From Robinsoniella peoriensis (lineage in GTDB: Bacteria > Bacillota > Clostridia > Lachnospirales > Lachnospiraceae), in assembly GCF_042680125.1 (NCBI RefSeq), contig NZ_JBHTNY010000038.1: DNA of 64,000 nt, one strand, 5' to 3'. The notes under the pieces were generated by a model that saw only the letters and a program-made list of their open reading frames with translations, was not told the origin of the DNA and did no database searches. Shown one piece after another: positions 41,546 through 51,448 of the stretch; the first letter of the stretch is position 1; the number at the start of each line of letters is the position of its first letter. The position numbers and the translations under genes are program-made.

Positions 41546-42412
41546 ATGATAATTAACGCAGGACTTATTTTAGAGGGAGGCGGAATGCGTGGCGTTTACA
41601 CGGCAGGTGCTTTGGATTTTTTTATGGATGCTGATGTCTGGCTTTCCCACTGCTACGGCGTATCAGCCGGGGCGGTAAATGCAACCAACTACTTGTCAAA
41701 GCAGCGGGGACGTACCTTTCGTATTTCAGCGAACTACATAAATGATAAGCGTTATTTCAGCGTGAATAATTTGCTTACTACTGGAGATATGTTCGGGGCG
41801 GATTTTCTTTACAACCGCATTCCAAATGAGCTTGACCCCTTTGAATATGACGCATTTGAAAAGAGCGACAGCCACATGACCGCCGTTGTTACCAATGTGG
41901 TCACTGGCAAGTCGGAATATAAACCCATTACCAATTTACGGAGGGAAATGCAGTGGCTTCGGGCATCCTGCTCCTTGCCGCTGCTTTCAAAAATTGTGAA
42001 GCTGGATGGCGGGCATTATCTGGATGGCGGCATCAGCGACAGTATTCCGCTGGCAAAATCCATTCAGGATGGCAACCGTAAGAATATTGTGATTTTGACG
42101 CAGCATGACGGTTATCGCAAACAGCCCGAGGGCGCTACTGCGTGGCTTGGAAGTTTACTCTATAAAAAATATCCGAAGACTTTGAAAGCTGGAAAAGAAC
42201 GACACCTTATGTACAACCACCAGCTTGATCTGGTGGCGGAGCAAGAGCGGTTGGGCAACGCTCTTGTGATATGTCCCAAAGCCCCAGTAAATATCGGACG
42301 AGCGGAAAAGGACATAAAAAAACTGACTGCCCTTTATGAGCAGGGCTACGCCGACGCAAAGAATAAACAGGAACAAATTATGGACTTTTTAGGAATAAAA
42401 CGACAAGCATAA
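41546..42412 (+). CDS. Patatin-like phospholipase
   Basis: The 288-residue protein has the oxyanion-hole glycine motif GGGMRG near residue 10. The nucleophile elbow GVSAG has its Ser near residue 38, and the DGG containing the catalytic Asp lies near residue 156. These Ser-Asp dyad enzymes release fatty acids from phospholipids. There is no signal peptide, so it acts in the cytosol unless exported another way. GGAGG lies 11 bases before the start. It is likely under LytTR control with the preceding gene. Confidence 0.88.
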   Translation: MIINAGLILEGGGMRGVYTAGALDFFMDADVWLSHCYGVSAGAVNATNYLSKQRGRTFRISANYINDKRYFSVNNLLTTGDMFGADFLYNRIPNELDPFEYDAFEKSDSHMTAVVTNVVTGKSEYKPITNLRREMQWLRASCSLPLLSKIVKLDGGHYLDGGISDSIPLAKSIQDGNRKNIVILTQHDGYRKQPEGATAWLGSLLYKKYPKTLKAGKERHLMYNHQLDLVAEQERLGNALVICPKAPVNIGRAEKDIKKLTALYEQGYADAKNKQEQIMDFLGIKRQA

Positions 42413-42413
42413 G

Positions 42414-44523
42414 ATGAAACGAAAATCACGCAAACTGCTCTAACTGCTGATGGCGGCAGTCCTGCTTCTGAACATGGGGGTAAGCTCTGTATTCGCAGAG
42501 GACATAATAACAGACCCCCATGAGCACAATGAAGATTGTGGCTATACCGATGGAGAAAATTGCAACTTCATGACTGTAATCGGTGAAGAGGACAGTGAAA
42601 AAGACGGCCAAGTGTCGGAAAGTAAACCCGCTGACGATGAGCAGCAAAACCCGGGTTCTTCAGAAGAAGCCTCTTTAAGCTCGGCAAGCGAAAGTGCAAA
42701 AGTAAGCGATCCTGCGGCAGAAAAGAAGGCGGAACAATCTTATTCCAATAAAAGTACGCCGTCTGTTAAGGAACCTCTCACCATCACAGCACCCGACCTG
42801 CCGGATAGAAAGCTAATGGATCCGGTGCCTGAGATCACGTTCGATGATCTTATCTTTGAGGGACTAAAGGATGGGGATGACGGTCCAGATCTACTGAGAA
42901 AGGCAAACGCAAGCATTTTCGGGCTTCCAACCGACTCATATAGAGTTATGGTTGGAAGCTACGGAATTAGCCCTGACGCCTACAACATTCCGGGTTATGA
43001 CGTAACTCTTGTTCAAGGTCACTATTACGTCGGCGATAAAACCTTTGATAATCACCCATTTTCGGTTTCACCGGAGGCACCTTATACAGATAAGAATGGC
43101 GCTCTCTGGTTTAACGGTCCCAATTACGCTGGCTGCAACTGATTCAGTGTTCTCCTTTATAGCAATAGGCGATGGTTCTGGCAACGTAACTTGGGGTAGT
43201 ACGGGTACTTTAACGCAATCCGTATCAAGTTCTGGTTCCAGACAAAATATTTACATGGCTATAGACGGTAACCAAACCTGTTACACACAATACAAAAATT
43301 TCGATTACCGAACCGACACCAGCCCACCACACCTTACTCCTACTAATTTAACTGGAGTAGATAGAACCGATACCTCCATGACAGCCGAAGCGCTCTGTTC
43401 AGACCAGGGTTCCGGTATCAAAACAATTCATTTTCTGTGCCTACCGCAAGATGATGCTGTCCCAACATCGGAAGCTGTTCTTGCTGGCAACAATGTAGGA
43501 GTAAAAGATTCCAGCGGTTATTTCAATTTCAAATTTGAAAATCTGCGCGCTAATCGCAATTATAGAGTCTATGCAGTGTTAGAAGACAACGTAGGTAATC
43601 GTACAGAGGTCATTACGTCTGACAAACTGTACAATACACGACCCAGTGCGCTTGCAGGCGAGGTTACTATTGATAATATGTCTCCCGTGGTTGGCGAGAT
43701 AATTACTGCAACCCTAAATACAGACAACGATGACCTGGGTGAAATTAGCTATCAATGGTTTTGGCGTACCTCTGACGACGTTGAGACGCTTCTCGTGACC
43801 AACAACAAGGCCAGCTTCACCGTTAGCCAAGCTTGTGTAGGTAAGAAGCTTTTCTGTCGAGTAAACACAAGAAATACGACAACATATTTGTACAGTGAAA
43901 AAACCACTGCGGTTCCCAAAATGCAGCAGATCCCTTTGGCTTTTGCTTCTTATAGCACAGACATACAATATGGGACTACAAACCGCTCCGTAACCGCTTC
44001 AAGAGGTTCAGGCGGCGGCGCAATGAGCTACAGCTCCAGCTCCAGCAATCCTGCAGTTGCAACGATTGACAGTGCCGGCAAGGTCAAGACTGTGGGCGTG
44101 GGAACCTTTACAGTCACCGCAACAAAAGCCGGCGACAACTCCTATGAAGAAACTTCTATAACCTCAGATGCCATCACCATAACTCCAATGAGAATAAATA
44201 TAACAGGTCTCACCGGAATAGACCGCCAATATGACGGTACCTTTGTGGTAGAGCTTTCAGGTGGAACACTGTGGGGGGTGCTCCCCGGTGACGATGTAAC
44301 CCCGAAATTTCCTGCAGAGGGAACGGTGGAATATAAAATGGGAACCGGCATGTTTATTAGAAACATAAAAGTTCCGTTAAAAGGTGCAAAGGCAGATTGT
44401 TACACTGTAACATCCCCTTGGGGACCTACGGTGAACATCAGAGCAAGGAGTGTAACTGTAGAGGGCATTACTGTAGAAGATAAGACTTTCGACGAAACCA
44501 CATCTGCACATTCTTTTATCTAT
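42414..44523 (+). pseudogene. Broken surface protein with Ig-like and YDG/MBG-type repeats
   Basis: The gene begins two bases after the patatin stop with a signal-peptide frame. Codon 10 is TAA (42441-42443), and the same frame goes on as LLMAAVLLLNMGVSSVFAED, so this is a nonsense mutation. Around 43100-43140 the frame must shift to continue (NGPITLAATDSVFSF...). Downstream are an Ig-like domain (AVATIDSAGKVKTVGVGTFT), a YDG/MBG-like repeat (GIDRQYDGTFVVELSGG) and the beginning of another (VEDKTFDETTSA). There the sequence is cut by a transposase gene. The 3' end and any wall anchor are missing. Confidence 0.75.
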
Positions 44524-45585
44524 TCAAGCGGTCAGCTTAAGGCAAAGTTGATGGTATGCCGGACGTTTTGTTCGGGACCAGAGCCTGACGCCCTCTTTTG
44601 CATAGGAAAGTATGCTTGAGATACCTTTCGCCAGCCGGTAATAGCAGAAGAAAACTTTTTCCTTTACAGGGTCTGCTGTTTTTATGATTGCAACCTTAAG
44701 TGCATATGTTTCAGATTCCATGGAAAACTTAGCCAGGAAGGCCATGCACAAGGTGATATAAAAATTGAGTGCATTGATTGCTTTTCGCTTTTTAACCCGA
44801 AAGTTCTCAAACTGGAACATTTGCTTTTTGCAGCGGAAATATTCCTCGATCTTCCAGCGTGAAAAGTATATTCTTGCCACCCGGATCACATCTTCTTTTG
44901 ACTTGATCTCTTTGTTGGTGGCAAGCATCATTGGATGCCCGGTGATTCCATAAACAAGTTGCCCAAGCCCATCCAGTTTCAGGAACACCTTATTGTCATC
45001 ATAGCCCCTGTCCATGGCAAAAGTTGCCTTGCCAAAGAGAGCAGCGCTCTGTTCCATTGCCTGAAAAGTGATTGTATTTGCAGATTTATAATCCTTTTCA
45101 TGGGAAGAATGTATTTTGGAAAAAATGCTGGCAGGATGGTTGCTGGATGTTAGGACACAGACCTCTGTTACATGATAGCCCTTTTTGTAAACATTTTTTG
45201 CGGAGGTGCTTTCAGAGCCGTCCCTGACGATGCCAAGGGCTTCAAATTTATGACCATCTGGTTTGACAACATCACTGTCATCAATATGAATAACAGGTGC
45301 AGCGGGAACCCATTTTTTTACCTGTTGAAGGTAGGAATCAGCCGTAGATGCAGGAGTACCCTTATCTAAATGTCTGGACAGGCGGTCAACAATATTTATC
45401 TTTTTAGAAGGCTCATGAAGCTGATCCACAACGTCTGTCAGAAGGCAGCTTCCGGAAGCCAGCATGCCATAGGTAATGTCAGCAATAAATTTCCGTTCCG
45501 GTTTTGGAAGGCGTTTCGAAATTTTATTTGTAAAAGTTAAAATTTTTCGTTTCATTTGATACGTATTTGATGTAAAATTAGACAT
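44524..45585 (-). CDS. IS4-type DDE transposase
   Basis: The 353-residue protein contains the expected residues: Asp in VIHIDDSDVVKPDG near residue 98, Asp in FAMDRGYDDNKVF near 193, and the IS4 signature Y-x2-R-x3-E-x6-K (YFSRWKIEEYFRCKK near 242). The frame is intact and may be active. Its stop lies within the text of the interrupted surface gene, so the element end must be close to 44,510-44,524. Weakly similar ends (CATTC at 44509 and its complement near 45655) were seen but not confirmed. Confidence 0.9.
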   Translation of the reverse strand: MSNFTSNTYQMKRKILTFTNKISKRLPKPERKFIADITYGMLASGSCLLTDVVDQLHEPSKKINIVDRLSRHLDKGTPASTADSYLQQVKKWVPAAPVIHIDDSDVVKPDGHKFEALGIVRDGSESTSAKNVYKKGYHVTEVCVLTSSNHPASIFSKIHSSHEKDYKSANTITFQAMEQSAALFGKATFAMDRGYDDNKVFLKLDGLGQLVYGITGHPMMLATNKEIKSKEDVIRVARIYFSRWKIEEYFRCKKQMFQFENFRVKKRKAINALNFYITLCMAFLAKFSMESETYALKVAIIKTADPVKEKVFFCYYRLAKGISSILSYAKEGVRLWSRTKRPAYHQLCLKLTA

Positions 45586-45758
45586 AAGGAATCCCCTTTC
45601 TTTTTGTTTAGTAGGATTATTTTGTGGTGATTTAATTTTACATCAAAAAGGAATGAGATTCCTTATATTTTGGGCATTTTTTGAAAGTTGTTTATTACAA
45701 GGCCGATAGAATCAGGTTGCTGTGGATAAAACTGCGGAAACTCAAGTTCATGTATAAA

Positions 45759-45788
45759 TTGACAACACATTTCAATAAATGCTATAAT
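45759..45788 (+). promoter_or_regulatory. Promoter of the opp-GGDEF operon
   Basis: TTGACA (45759-45764) and TATAAT (45783-45788) are consensus elements with an 18-base spacer, about 60 bases before the oligopeptide-binding protein gene. The stretch from the transposase start to here has no other gene. Confidence 0.8.
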
Positions 45789-45845
45789 TACCCCAAATAC
45801 ATAAATTTCCATTCTACATTAATTAGAAAAAAGGGGAAGTAAATT

Positions 45846-47549
45846 ATGAGAAAGAAAAAATTACTGGCATTTGCAATGATTTTAATCGTGATGTTCAATT
45901 TAGTGTCCTGCGGAAATACCAGTGCCGGAGGCAAAACAGATCAGGTGAATACAGATCAAACGGGTCAGGAGAATGCAGTTCAGAAGAAAGCAGGTGCATT
46001 CCCAGGCACCACGGATGAAGATACCGTCGTGTTAGACATTACCACAGAACCTGTTGAGATGAACTCCATCCTTGTGTGTGATGCGGTTGCCATGAGTATA
46101 TTGTCACACTGCATGTCTGGTATTGCCAGACTGGATAAAAATGACGAGCCGGTGGCTGACTTGGCAGAAAAGTGGGACATCAGTGCAGATAATACGAAAT
46201 ATGTTATTTACTTAAAGCAGAATGCAAAGTGGTCCAATGGTGAACCGGTTACCGCAAAGGATTTTTATTTTGCATGGGTAACCCAGATGAAGCCGGATAC
46301 AGGTGCATTCATGGCTTCGTTTTTATATGAGAATATTAAAAACGGAGAAGCTTTTTATAATGGGCAGGCAGATGAATCGGAACTGGGAATTAAGGTGAGA
46401 GATGATTATACATTGGAGATTGAATGGTCACATCCTATGACGGATGGCCTGTTCCTTTTAGCACTGCCCATGTATTTTCCGATGAATCAAAAGGCTTATG
46501 AAGAAATTGGTGCTGCGGAATATGGAAAAGATGCGGATAAGATGGTTACGAACGGGGCGTACAGGCTGACGGAATGGACCCATGATGACCATATGATGCT
46601 GGAAAAGTGGGATGATTATTACAATGCTTCTGATATCAGGATTCCTAAGGTCAAGCTGGCTATGATCGGCGATACGAATACCCGGCTGAATGCTTTTACA
46701 ACCGGAGAAATTGATCTGTGCAATATTTACAGTGAGCAGATTGCACAGGTGAAAGATAAAGATGAAAAAGCAATTCATACCTATATTGACGGAGGAACGT
46801 GGTATCTCGGATTTAATATGGAGAATGAGTATCTGGCTAATGAAAATATTCGGAAAGCGCTGGCTTATTCCATTGATACACAGAGTCTTCTTGATAATGT
46901 GATTGCAGACGGGTCTGTTGCAGCAGATGGTCTCGTGCCGGAGATGATTGCAGGTGCCGGAGAGAAAAGCTATGCCAGTGCACGTGGCAGCCTGTTCGCA
47001 TATGATTTGGAAAATGCAAAAAAATATATGGAACTTGCTCTGGAGGAATTGAAAATAGCAGCCGCAGATATAAAGCTGACACTGGATGTTGTGGATACGT
47101 CTTACAGCCAGAATCAGGCGGCATATATACAGCAGCAGTGGAAGACAAATCTTGGTATTGATGTGACGATTAATGCCCAGGCATGGAAAGCACTTCAGGA
47201 AGCCAAAGAAAATGGAGATTTTAATATAAGCATTGAGGCAAACGGGCCGACTGAGAATACTGCAATGACATTTTTGGAATACTTCGCCAGTGATAATGTC
47301 AATAACATGGGGAAATACTCCAATCCTGAGTATGACAGGCTTTTGGCAGATGCAGATGAGCAAGGTGATGCAGGCAAAAAACAGGAACTGATGATTCAGG
47401 CAGAGAAGTTATTGTTAGATGATATGGCGATGGGGCCGCTGTATTTCACCTGTACTACATATGCAGTGTCAGACAAAGTGGAGGGTCTGGTACGTACGCC
47501 GTTCCAGTATTTCAACGTGTGTGACGGTGCGTCTATTAATGCCCGGTAA
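45846..47549 (+). CDS. oppA: Oligopeptide-binding lipoprotein
   Basis: The 567-residue protein has a lipobox (LVSC, Cys22) and the SBP_bac_5 fold seen in OppA/DppA proteins (LAEKWDISADNTKYVIYLKQ, then WSNGEPVTAKDFYFAW). It captures short peptides outside the cell for the permease. AAGGGGAAG precedes the ATG. It is the first gene of an uninterrupted run through two permeases, two ATPases and two GGDEF proteins. Confidence 0.92.
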   Translation: MRKKKLLAFAMILIVMFNLVSCGNTSAGGKTDQVNTDQTGQENAVQKKAGAFPGTTDEDTVVLDITTEPVEMNSILVCDAVAMSILSHCMSGIARLDKNDEPVADLAEKWDISADNTKYVIYLKQNAKWSNGEPVTAKDFYFAWVTQMKPDTGAFMASFLYENIKNGEAFYNGQADESELGIKVRDDYTLEIEWSHPMTDGLFLLALPMYFPMNQKAYEEIGAAEYGKDADKMVTNGAYRLTEWTHDDHMMLEKWDDYYNASDIRIPKVKLAMIGDTNTRLNAFTTGEIDLCNIYSEQIAQVKDKDEKAIHTYIDGGTWYLGFNMENEYLANENIRKALAYSIDTQSLLDNVIADGSVAADGLVPEMIAGAGEKSYASARGSLFAYDLENAKKYMELALEELKIAAADIKLTLDVVDTSYSQNQAAYIQQQWKTNLGIDVTINAQAWKALQEAKENGDFNISIEANGPTENTAMTFLEYFASDNVNNMGKYSNPEYDRLLADADEQGDAGKKQELMIQAEKLLLDDMAMGPLYFTCTTYAVSDKVEGLVRTPFQYFNVCDGASINAR

Positions 47550-47563
47550 GGCAGAGAGCAGAG

Positions 47564-48532
47564 GTGAAAATTTTGCGCTTTCAAGCTCAATATGTGGTAA
47601 AAAGGATCATATATGCTTTTTTTACAGTACTGGTATTGACAACCATAACATTTTTATTAATGCATATGCTTCCCGGGAATCCGTTCTCGGGAAATAAAGC
47701 AATCAGACCGACTATCCAGGCCGCCCTTACGGCAAAGTACGGGCTGGACAAGCCGGTCTTTGAACAATATTTTATTTATATTGGGAATGTATGCAGGGGA
47801 GACCTTGGCAGTTCTCTTGTAAGCGGCAGACAGGTCACCGATATTATCGGCGGTGCATTTCCGGTGTCCCTGGAACTTGGAATCCGTTCCCTGATCTTTG
47901 CGGTTCTGATTGGCTTATTACTGGGGATCATGGCAGCGGTTAAACGAGGGAAAGCCTGGGATACCGGAATTATGATCATAGCATTACTGGGTGTGTCGGT
48001 CCCTTCTTTTATTTTGGGAGCTCTACTGCAGTATTTTCTTGGGGTTAAGCTGTATCAGATTACCGGTATGCATGTATTCGACATCATTGGGTGGAAAGGA
48101 GAAAGCAGTAAGTTACTGCCCTCTTTTTCGCTGGCATTTGGTACGATTGCAATTATCAGCCGGCTTATGCGTTCCAGTATGCTGGAAGTACTGGAAAAGG
48201 ATTATATTACGACAGCAAGAATGAAGGGGCTTAGTAAAAAGCAAATTATTTTCAGCCATTGCCTCCGAAATGCTGTTATGCCTGTAATAACAGTACTTGG
48301 TCCCATGACCGCGGTATTGCTTACTGGAACTTTTGCGGTTGAAAATGTTTTTGCAATCCCGGGACTTGGAAAGTATTTTGTCGATTCTGTTCGGGCAAAT
48401 GATTATCCGGTTATTGTGGGTACAACTTTATTTTTTGGCATTTTCCTGGTACTTTGTAATTTGGTTGTAGATGTCATTCATAGTCTCGTAGATCCGAGAA
48501 TCAGGCTGGGAGGTGTTGAAATTGAAGGATGA
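47564..48532 (+). CDS. oppB: Oligopeptide ABC transporter permease OppB
   Basis: The 322-residue protein begins at GTG 47564. It has six membrane helices. The N-terminal signature TFLLMHMLPGNPF and the cytoplasmic coupling loop (ARMKGLSKKQIIFSHCLRNA) with AVENVFAIPGLG fit OppB/DppB. It forms half of the channel and overlaps oppC by 20 bases. Confidence 0.92.
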   Translation: MKILRFQAQYVVKRIIYAFFTVLVLTTITFLLMHMLPGNPFSGNKAIRPTIQAALTAKYGLDKPVFEQYFIYIGNVCRGDLGSSLVSGRQVTDIIGGAFPVSLELGIRSLIFAVLIGLLLGIMAAVKRGKAWDTGIMIIALLGVSVPSFILGALLQYFLGVKLYQITGMHVFDIIGWKGESSKLLPSFSLAFGTIAIISRLMRSSMLEVLEKDYITTARMKGLSKKQIIFSHCLRNAVMPVITVLGPMTAVLLTGTFAVENVFAIPGLGKYFVDSVRANDYPVIVGTTLFFGIFLVLCNLVVDVIHSLVDPRIRLGGVEIEG

Positions 48533-49526
48533 AAATGGCAGGATACCGGCTGAGTATTTTGAGCGGGTAGCGAAGAATGAACCGAAGCAGAAAGAGAATG
48601 CCATACATACTGTACCAAGCTATGGTAAGGAAACATTTCAGCTTTTCCTGAGCAGCCCGTCAACTGGTTTTTTTCTGATTCTCCTTCTGGCAATGATCCT
48701 GGGAGCGGTACTGATTCCTTTTCTGAGTCCGTTTGATTATGCGGCACAGAATGTCGCTTTTGCGAATCAGTCATTTTTCAGCAGAGATCCGGTCAATGGA
48801 TTGATTCATATATTTGGTACAGACCATTTAGGACGTGATATATTCGTTAGGCTCTGGTATGGTGCAAGAATTTCGCTGACTGTGGCAGGTGCCGTGGCAT
48901 TGATTGACTGTGTTGTGGGGGTTACATACGGCAGTATCTCGGGATATATGGGAGGAACAGCTGACAATATAATGATGCGTCTTCTGGAGGTAGTCAGCGG
49001 TATACCTTATATGGTAATTGTCCTGCTTTTGATGGCAGTTCTGCCAAGAGGAATCGGTTCCTTGATTATTGCGTATTCCCTTGTTGGATGGACAGGTATG
49101 GCTAGACTTGTAAGAGGTCAGGTGTTATCGCTGAAAAATCAGGAATTTGTGGTGGCAGCAAAAATAATGGGAGCCAGTGCAGGACGGATTATTTTTATAC
49201 ATCTGCTCCCAAATATGTTTGGAATTATTATTGTTAATGCTACTCTGGATATACCTGGGATTATTTTTACCGAAGCGTTTTTATCTATGCTCGGAATGGG
49301 AGTTGCGCCGCCTTATCCCTCTCTGGGGGTCATGGCAAATGAAGGCATCGGTGTGTTTCAGACATATCCGATGCAGTTAGCAGTGCCTGGAATATACATC
49401 TGTCTGCTTATGCTGGCGTTCAATCTTCTGGGTGACAGATTACAGGATATTCTGGATCCTAAGATAAGGAGACATATTACACATGGACGAAGTGCTGAAA
49501 ATAAAAGAGCTGAGAGTGTCATTTAA
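48513..49526 (+). CDS. oppC: Oligopeptide ABC transporter permease OppC
   Basis: The 337-residue protein starts at GTG 48513 within the end of oppB; a TTG one codon later is an alternative. An N-terminal cytoplasmic segment precedes six helices. FGTDHLGRDIFVRLWYGAR is the classic OppC motif near residue 108, and the coupling loop AAKIMGASAGRIIFIHLLPN lies near 218. It completes the channel and overlaps oppD by 44 bases. Confidence 0.92.
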   Translation: MLKLKDENGRIPAEYFERVAKNEPKQKENAIHTVPSYGKETFQLFLSSPSTGFFLILLLAMILGAVLIPFLSPFDYAAQNVAFANQSFFSRDPVNGLIHIFGTDHLGRDIFVRLWYGARISLTVAGAVALIDCVVGVTYGSISGYMGGTADNIMMRLLEVVSGIPYMVIVLLLMAVLPRGIGSLIIAYSLVGWTGMARLVRGQVLSLKNQEFVVAAKIMGASAGRIIFIHLLPNMFGIIIVNATLDIPGIIFTEAFLSMLGMGVAPPYPSLGVMANEGIGVFQTYPMQLAVPGIYICLLMLAFNLLGDRLQDILDPKIRRHITHGRSAENKRAESVI

Positions 49527-50472
49527 ACAGCGTTATGGGAATCTGGATGCTGTACGGGGGGTATCTTTGTCGGTTAGAAAAGGAGAAATTCTGGCGCTGG
49601 TAGGAGAAAGCGGATGTGGAAAGAGTGTGACAGCAAAATCTGTTTTAAAACTCAATGATGTATCAGGGGGGGATATGACAGCAGAAGAGCTCTGGCTTGG
49701 TGGAAGAGATATTCTTGCTGCTTCTGAGAGAGAGATGCTTGAAATACGAGGGAAGCTGGCAGGCATGATTTTTCAGGATCCGCTTACATATCTGAATCCA
49801 ACCATGAAGGTTGGAAAACAGGTGACAGAAACTCTGCGCAGACATGGAAAAAAAACGTCTGCTGAGTGTAAGTCAGAAGCGGTTCGGCTGCTGGAAATGG
49901 TACAGATACCGGAAGCATCCCTGCGTGCAGAGCAGTATCCACATCAGTTTTCAGGAGGAATGCGTCAGAGAGCCATGATTGCCATGGCTTTGGCATGCAA
50001 TCCGGTATTGCTGATTGCAGATGAACCAACAACGGCACTTGATCCCACCATTCAAATGCAGATTCTGGCTCTACTGAAAAAAATGCAGACAGAGCTGCAT
50101 ACGTCTGTATTAATGATAACCCATGATCTGAGCGTCGTAGCAAATGTTGCGGATAAAGTTGCGGTTATGTATGCAGGTAAAATTGTGGAGGAAAGTGATG
50201 TTGGAAGGTTGTTTGAAAAACCGGCACATCCCTATACACGCGGCCTAATTGAGAGTTTGCCAAACCTGGAAAAGGATAAGGAACTTCGTGCAATTAATGG
50301 AGCCCCGCCGGATCTTGACAAGCTGCCGCAAGGGTGTTCCTTTGCGCCGCGCTGTGAAGCTTGTATGAAGATTTGTCATCTGGCGGATCCGCCTGAAATT
50401 GAAATAGAGGATGGACACAGGACATCTTGCTGGCTTTATCACCGGGATAACCCAGAAGGAGGATATTCATAA
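49483..50472 (+). CDS. oppD: Oligopeptide ABC transporter ATPase OppD
   Basis: The 329-residue ATPase has Walker A GESGCGKSV, the signature FSGGMRQRAMIA, Walker B LLIADEPTTALD and H-loop MITHDLSVV. The C-terminal oligopeptide domain carries Cys residues (GCSFAPRCEACMKIC), as usual for OppD. It powers import together with OppF, whose start shares one base with its stop. Confidence 0.93.
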   Translation: MDEVLKIKELRVSFKQRYGNLDAVRGVSLSVRKGEILALVGESGCGKSVTAKSVLKLNDVSGGDMTAEELWLGGRDILAASEREMLEIRGKLAGMIFQDPLTYLNPTMKVGKQVTETLRRHGKKTSAECKSEAVRLLEMVQIPEASLRAEQYPHQFSGGMRQRAMIAMALACNPVLLIADEPTTALDPTIQMQILALLKKMQTELHTSVLMITHDLSVVANVADKVAVMYAGKIVEESDVGRLFEKPAHPYTRGLIESLPNLEKDKELRAINGAPPDLDKLPQGCSFAPRCEACMKICHLADPPEIEIEDGHRTSCWLYHRDNPEGGYS

Positions 50473-51434
50473 TGGAACCATTACTTCAGCTAGAACATGT
50501 CTCCAAGGGCTTTACGATAAATGACAAACGAAGAGTTCAGGCGCTGCAGGATGTGAATCTGAAGATTAATAAAGGGGAAACACTGGGTATTGTTGGAGAA
50601 TCAGGTTGTGGTAAATCTACACTTGCCAGAGTCATAATGGGTGTTTATCCTAAGGTAGAAGGAAACCTGTACTTCCATGGAGAAAAACTTGATTTAAAGC
50701 GGAGAAAACACCGGCTTGCATTTGCAAACAAAGTTCAGATGGTCTTTCAGGATCCATATTCGTCCCTGAATCCCCGGATGACGGTGGGAGATATTGTTGC
50801 TGAAAACCTGGTCATTCAGAACAGATTAACGAAAAAAGAGAGAGAAACCAGGGTCTTTGAACTTCTGGAATCAGTGGGGCTGCAGACAGTTCATGCCGGA
50901 CGCTTCCCCAATGAATTTTCCGGCGGACAGAGACAGCGTATCGGAATTGCACGTGCATTGGCATTGGAGCCTGAGCTGCTGATATGCGATGAACCGATTG
51001 CCGCATTAGATGTGTCTATTCAGAGCCAGATTATGAATCTGCTGAAACGTTTGGGCAAAGAGATCGGATTAACCTATGTTTTTATTGCTCATGATATGAA
51101 TATGGTACATTATATATCTGACCGCGTAGCTGTTATGTATCTGGGACACATAATGGAGATTGGAAGAACAAAAGAAATATATAGAACCCCGCAGCATCCT
51201 TATACCAGACTTTTGCTGGAGTCGGTATTGACAGTAGATTCCCGGGAGCAGATCATAAGCGGCAAGCGCACGGAGGCAGATGATATGTCTTTAGCTGCCG
51301 GGTCAATCAAAGGGTGTCCCTTTGCAGGGCGTTGTAAGCGGGCAAAGGAACGTTGTATGAATGAAAAACCTGCATTAAAGGAGATTTCCGGCGGCCATCT
51401 GGCTGCTTGTCACTATACAGAACAAAATCATTAA
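50472..51434 (+). CDS. oppF: Oligopeptide ABC transporter ATPase OppF
   Basis: The 320-residue ATPase has GESGCGKST, FSGGQRQRIGIARAL, LLICDEPIAALD and FIAHDMNMV in order, and the C-terminal Cys region (GCPFAGRCKRAKERC). It is the second nucleotide-binding subunit. The gene ends 14 bases before the first TPR-GGDEF gene, so the importer and the signalling proteins are one transcription unit. Confidence 0.93.
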   Translation: MEPLLQLEHVSKGFTINDKRRVQALQDVNLKINKGETLGIVGESGCGKSTLARVIMGVYPKVEGNLYFHGEKLDLKRRKHRLAFANKVQMVFQDPYSSLNPRMTVGDIVAENLVIQNRLTKKERETRVFELLESVGLQTVHAGRFPNEFSGGQRQRIGIARALALEPELLICDEPIAALDVSIQSQIMNLLKRLGKEIGLTYVFIAHDMNMVHYISDRVAVMYLGHIMEIGRTKEIYRTPQHPYTRLLLESVLTVDSREQIISGKRTEADDMSLAAGSIKGCPFAGRCKRAKERCMNEKPALKEISGGHLAACHYTEQNH

Positions 51435-51448
51435 AAGAGGCCAATTGA

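Noticed and set aside
44509..45655. CATTC-type ends as the exact IS boundaries
   Set aside because: The match is only five to nine bases with no target duplication, so the boundaries were left open.
46458..47363. Minus-strand frame of about 300 codons opposite oppA
   Set aside because: It has Cys/Ile/His-rich noise composition and no ribosome binding site, and it is antisense to a certain gene.
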